Positions 61,994-64,000 of a DNA stretch of 64,000 nt are shown here, piece after piece. The position numbers and the translations under genes were made by a program. How positions within the stretch are numbered: position 1 is the first letter of the stretch; each line of letters opens with the position of its first letter. The notes beneath the pieces are model-generated. The model saw nothing but the letters and a program-made list of their open reading frames with translations. It had not been told where the DNA came from and did no database searches. The DNA lies in assembly GCF_018255755.1 (NCBI RefSeq), contig NZ_CP073766.1, positions 620,001 to 684,000 of the forward strand, read 5' to 3'. This DNA is from Chitinophaga sp. HK235. GTDB taxonomy: Bacteria > Bacteroidota > Bacteroidia > Chitinophagales > Chitinophagaceae.

Positions 61994-62057
61994 TGGTATT
62001 TTGATATTTTGGTATTTTGACATTTTATAATCCCAATACCAAAATATCAAAATACCA
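61994..62057 (+). terminator. AT-rich 23-bp hairpin after the DPP4 gene
   Basis: Bases 61994-62016 are perfectly complementary to 62035-62057, with an 18-base loop. The left arm is itself two copies of a 16-base unit close to ATTTTGGTATTTTGAT, and a further imperfect arm extends to about 62068. It is probably a transcript end structure or a repeat element; there is no classic GC-rich stem with a T tail. Confidence 0.6.
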
Positions 62058-62103
62058 GAATACCAAAATTCTCTAACTTGCGGTCTTTAACAAATTGAAT
62101 TAC

Positions 62104-62484
62104 ATGTCTAAAACTTCTGTTATCGGGATTCTTGCTGTAGTGGTAGTGATTATTTGCGCATTTTTCCCGTGGGCTGCTATAGAAAGCCGGCACCTGGTTT
62201 TTACAGGATTAAATACTACCGGGTCCAGCTATGGAGAACCGGGGAAACTGAATATTTTCCTGGGAGTAGCGGCGGCCCTCATCTTCCTGTCCAAAAATAA
62301 ATGGGTAGCAAGAATGAACCTGTTTGTAGCTGGTTTCCTGTTGGCCTGGACCTTCCGTAATATGTTGCTTTTTTCGCGTTGTGAAGCTGGCATCTGCCCG
62401 CAAACGGGCATTGCGCTCTATGTTTCAGTAGCAGCAGCGGCAGTGGTGTTTGTATGTGTACTGTTTACCCGTACACGTCCCTGA
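62104..62484 (+). CDS. Small four-helix membrane protein, unknown function
   Basis: 126 residues from ATG 62104 (MSKTSVIGILAVVVVIICAFFPW); a TTG three codons earlier is possible. Four hydrophobic segments are seen at about 4-22, 47-63, 71-86 and 103-121, with a short loop containing RCEAGICPQTG whose two Cys may pair. No family is recognised. It converges with no gap on the next gene. Confidence 0.7.
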   Translation: MSKTSVIGILAVVVVIICAFFPWAAIESRHLVFTGLNTTGSSYGEPGKLNIFLGVAAALIFLSKNKWVARMNLFVAGFLLAWTFRNMLLFSRCEAGICPQTGIALYVSVAAAAVVFVCVLFTRTRP

Positions 62485-63126
62485 TCAGAATATTTTATGT
62501 AATACCCACGCTCCGCAAAATACTCCGGCGCCCATTATCCAGTAACGTAATACAACTGGTAATGGGCGCTGGTTCGTTATTTTAGCTTTTATAAAACTGA
62601 ATACTGTTAATCCGAGGAAAACCAGCATCATACTGGTTTGTGAGGCAGCCCCGAAATTCTCGTTGGACAAATAAGGTCCGAACGACAAAGACGCTCCCAG
62701 TAAAAAAAAGAAGGCAGCAAATAAAGCACTGCGTACAGCACGGCTACGGTTAAACGTAGTTTCCACTACCTGTTCCTGCTGAAGGGTGGTTTCCCATAAT
62801 ACAGCATCTTTTTTCATTTCATCCTCAATATGGGCGATGGTGTTGTCATGGATGTCCAGCTTTTGCAGCTTCTGTCGTTCTTCATCAGACAGGAGGAGGC
62901 TATCATGCTGGGCATCGCCTTTATTGGCCTGGTAGGTGCTATATATTACCAGGAGGCTTCCGGCGATACAGATGCCCAGATGGATATTGTAGAAGGTTTG
63001 CACTTCCATGGGGAAGGTCTGCATGACCTGGGTAGCAAAAAATAGCAGGAACAATCCATCGGGAAAGCCAATCATGAAGTCGGTTTTCCACCCGGAACTG
63101 CGGATGGCTTTATGTGATGCTGTCAT
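62485..63126 (-). CDS. VIT1/CCC1-like membrane protein
   Basis: 213 residues with about five helices. The N-terminal WKTDFMIGFPDGLFLLFFATQVMQ recalls the GFxDGL motif of VIT/CCC1 iron-manganese transporters, and a central cytosolic charged section (LSDEERQKLQKLDIHDNTIAHIEDEMKKD) could be the metal-binding helix region. A second half (VRSALFAAFFFLLGASLSFGPYL) also fits. The similarity is partial, so transport of Fe or Mn is only suggested. It follows the aminotransferase gene by 9 bases on the same strand. Confidence 0.65.
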   Translation of the reverse strand: MTASHKAIRSSGWKTDFMIGFPDGLFLLFFATQVMQTFPMEVQTFYNIHLGICIAGSLLVIYSTYQANKGDAQHDSLLLSDEERQKLQKLDIHDNTIAHIEDEMKKDAVLWETTLQQEQVVETTFNRSRAVRSALFAAFFFLLGASLSFGPYLSNENFGAASQTSMMLVFLGLTVFSFIKAKITNQRPLPVVLRYWIMGAGVFCGAWVLHKIF

Positions 63127-63135
63127 ACTTTCCAG

Positions 63136-64000
63136 TTAGCGGAATGCCTTTTCCATGCTTTTTTGAATGATCTGAACGCAGTCCGTTACCTGGGTGGCAT
63201 TGATGACCAGCGGTGGTGCAAAACGGATTTTATCGCCGTGTGTGGGTTTGGCCAGCAGGCCATTTTCTTTCAGTGTAAGGCACAGGTCCCAGGCTGCTTC
63301 CGGATCCGGATGTTTGATGACGATAGCGTTTAACAACCCTTTACCACGGATAGTAGTGATAAAAGGTGATTGCAGCTCCTGCAGACCGTTGCGTAGCAAC
63401 TGGCCCATCGCTACGGCATTCTCGGCCATCTTCTCATCTTTCAATACCTGCAGTGCTGTAATAGCAACTTTACAGGCAAGCGGGTTGCCACCGTACGTAG
63501 AACCATGTTCACCTGGTTTGATGGTCAGCATGATTTCATCATCCGCAAGGACTGCACTTACCGGCAGGGTTCCGCCGGATAAGGCTTTACCCAGTATCAG
63601 AATATCAGGACGTACATTTTCATGGTCGCAGGCCAGCATACGGCCGGTACGGGCAAGGCCTGTCTGTATTTCATCGGCGATGAATAATACATTGGCATCC
63701 TGGCAATAGGCGCGGGCTTTAGACAGATAGCCGTCGTCCGGCACTACCACGCCAGCTTCTCCCTGGATTGGCTCTACCAGAAAACCAGCTACGGTTTTGT
63801 CTTGTAAGGCCTGTTCCAGTGCTGTCAGGTTGTTGTAAGGGATCACCTCGTAACCCGTCATATAGGGCCCGAAGTTATTGCGGGCTACCGGGTCGGTGCT
63901 GAAAGAAATCACATTCAGGGTACGGCCATGGAAATTGTTGGCGCAGACAATGATCTTTGCCTTGTTTTCCGGAATACCCTTTACTATATAAGCCCAGTGC
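63136..64000 (-). CDS. rocD: Ornithine-oxo-acid aminotransferase, C-terminal part
   Basis: 288 codons are present; the N-terminus lies beyond the right edge. Upstream of the internal Met at 63912 the frame continues as WAYIVKGIPENKAKIIVCANNFHGRT to the window end, so that Met is not the start (shown as two parts: WAYIVKGIPENK and AKIIVCANNFHGRT). Class-III aminotransferase landmarks are FLVEPIQGEAGVVVPDDGYL, VLFIADEIQTGLARTGRML and the PLP lysine in ILGKALSGGTLPVSAVL. The ending (CVQIIQKSMEKAF) is complete. It converts ornithine and 2-oxoglutarate to glutamate semialdehyde and glutamate in arginine breakdown. Confidence 0.93.
   Translation of the reverse strand, partial: HWAYIVKGIPENKAKIIVCANNFHGRTLNVISFSTDPVARNNFGPYMTGYEVIPYNNLTALEQALQDKTVAGFLVEPIQGEAGVVVPDDGYLSKARAYCQDANVLFIADEIQTGLARTGRMLACDHENVRPDILILGKALSGGTLPVSAVLADDEIMLTIKPGEHGSTYGGNPLACKVAITALQVLKDEKMAENAVAMGQLLRNGLQELQSPFITTIRGKGLLNAIVIKHPDPEAAWDLCLTLKENGLLAKPTHGDKIRFAPPLVINATQVTDCVQIIQKSMEKAFR

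Overview
The window looks like chromosomal DNA from a Bacteroidota bacterium of the Chitinophaga / Chitinophagaceae type. The evidence is: (i) repeated -33/-7 promoters of the Bacteroidota form TTTG-N19-TAnnTTTG, in three cases directly in front of tRNA genes; (ii) a very large exported adhesin-like protein with Ig-like repeats of the kind usually sent out by type IX secretion; (iii) paired secreted GH2 enzymes, DPP4-type peptidase, TPR-sensor kinases and Lys/Ala-rich H1-like proteins; (iv) weak Shine-Dalgarno signals. This is inference from content; no database search was possible.

Layout. 1-2083: 5' part of a giant secreted protein (minus) preceded by a possible 30-codon leader peptide. 2.3-9.5 kb: housekeeping block (rpmI-rplT, ispE, a DUF151/UVR nuclease-like protein, etfBA, a TPR protein with tilS, rhomboid protease, rlmH). 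9.5-17.0 kb: a tRNA-Arg, two tandem secreted GH2 glycosidases, an AraC regulator and an epimerase. 17.0-24.0 kb: an inducible mutagenesis cassette, with a divergent S24/LexA-like repressor, two 19-bp palindromic operators, and imuA-imuB-dnaE2(imuC)-alkB. 24.0-24.6 kb: a tandem pair of tRNA-Arg(ACG) genes, each with its own promoter and terminator. 24.6-30.9 kb: GNAT enzyme, a palindromic repeat cluster, a receiver-like protein lacking the phospho-acceptor Asp, and treZ-treY for trehalose. 31.0-34.5 kb: two overlapping ABC exporter half-transporters. 34.6-42.6 kb: methyltransferase, App1-type lipid phosphatase facing a diacylglycerol-kinase-like enzyme, small stress proteins, an H1-like protein, MscS channel, PLP histidine decarboxylase and Lrp regulator. 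42.6-47.5 kb: TPR sensor kinase, Rdx (SelW-like) protein and two outer-membrane proteins. 47.6-49.3 kb: a complete IS1182-type element. 49.4-57.5 kb: aldo/keto reductase, an acidic unknown and an RND efflux operon (TolC-permease-lipoprotein adaptor). 57.9-64.0 kb: MarC and TRIC membrane proteins, DPP4 peptidase, two small membrane proteins and the C-terminal part of ornithine aminotransferase.

The most interesting unit is the mutagenesis cassette. ImuB, DnaE2 and AlkB each carry a candidate beta-sliding-clamp pentapeptide (QERLW, QAELF at the extreme C-terminus, QLKLF at the extreme N-terminus). This suggests a clamp-tethered mutasome that includes the alkylation-repair dioxygenase. Its repressor has LexA-like Ala-Gly / Ser / Lys spacing and sits beside two matching palindromes, one overlapping its own -7 box. 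The second notable point is TreZ, where two of the three expected GH13 catalytic residues are substituted although its partner TreY looks intact. Others are asymmetric ATP sites in the ABC pair, several promoters placed so close to the start codon that mRNAs would be nearly leaderless, and IS ends that double as terminators.
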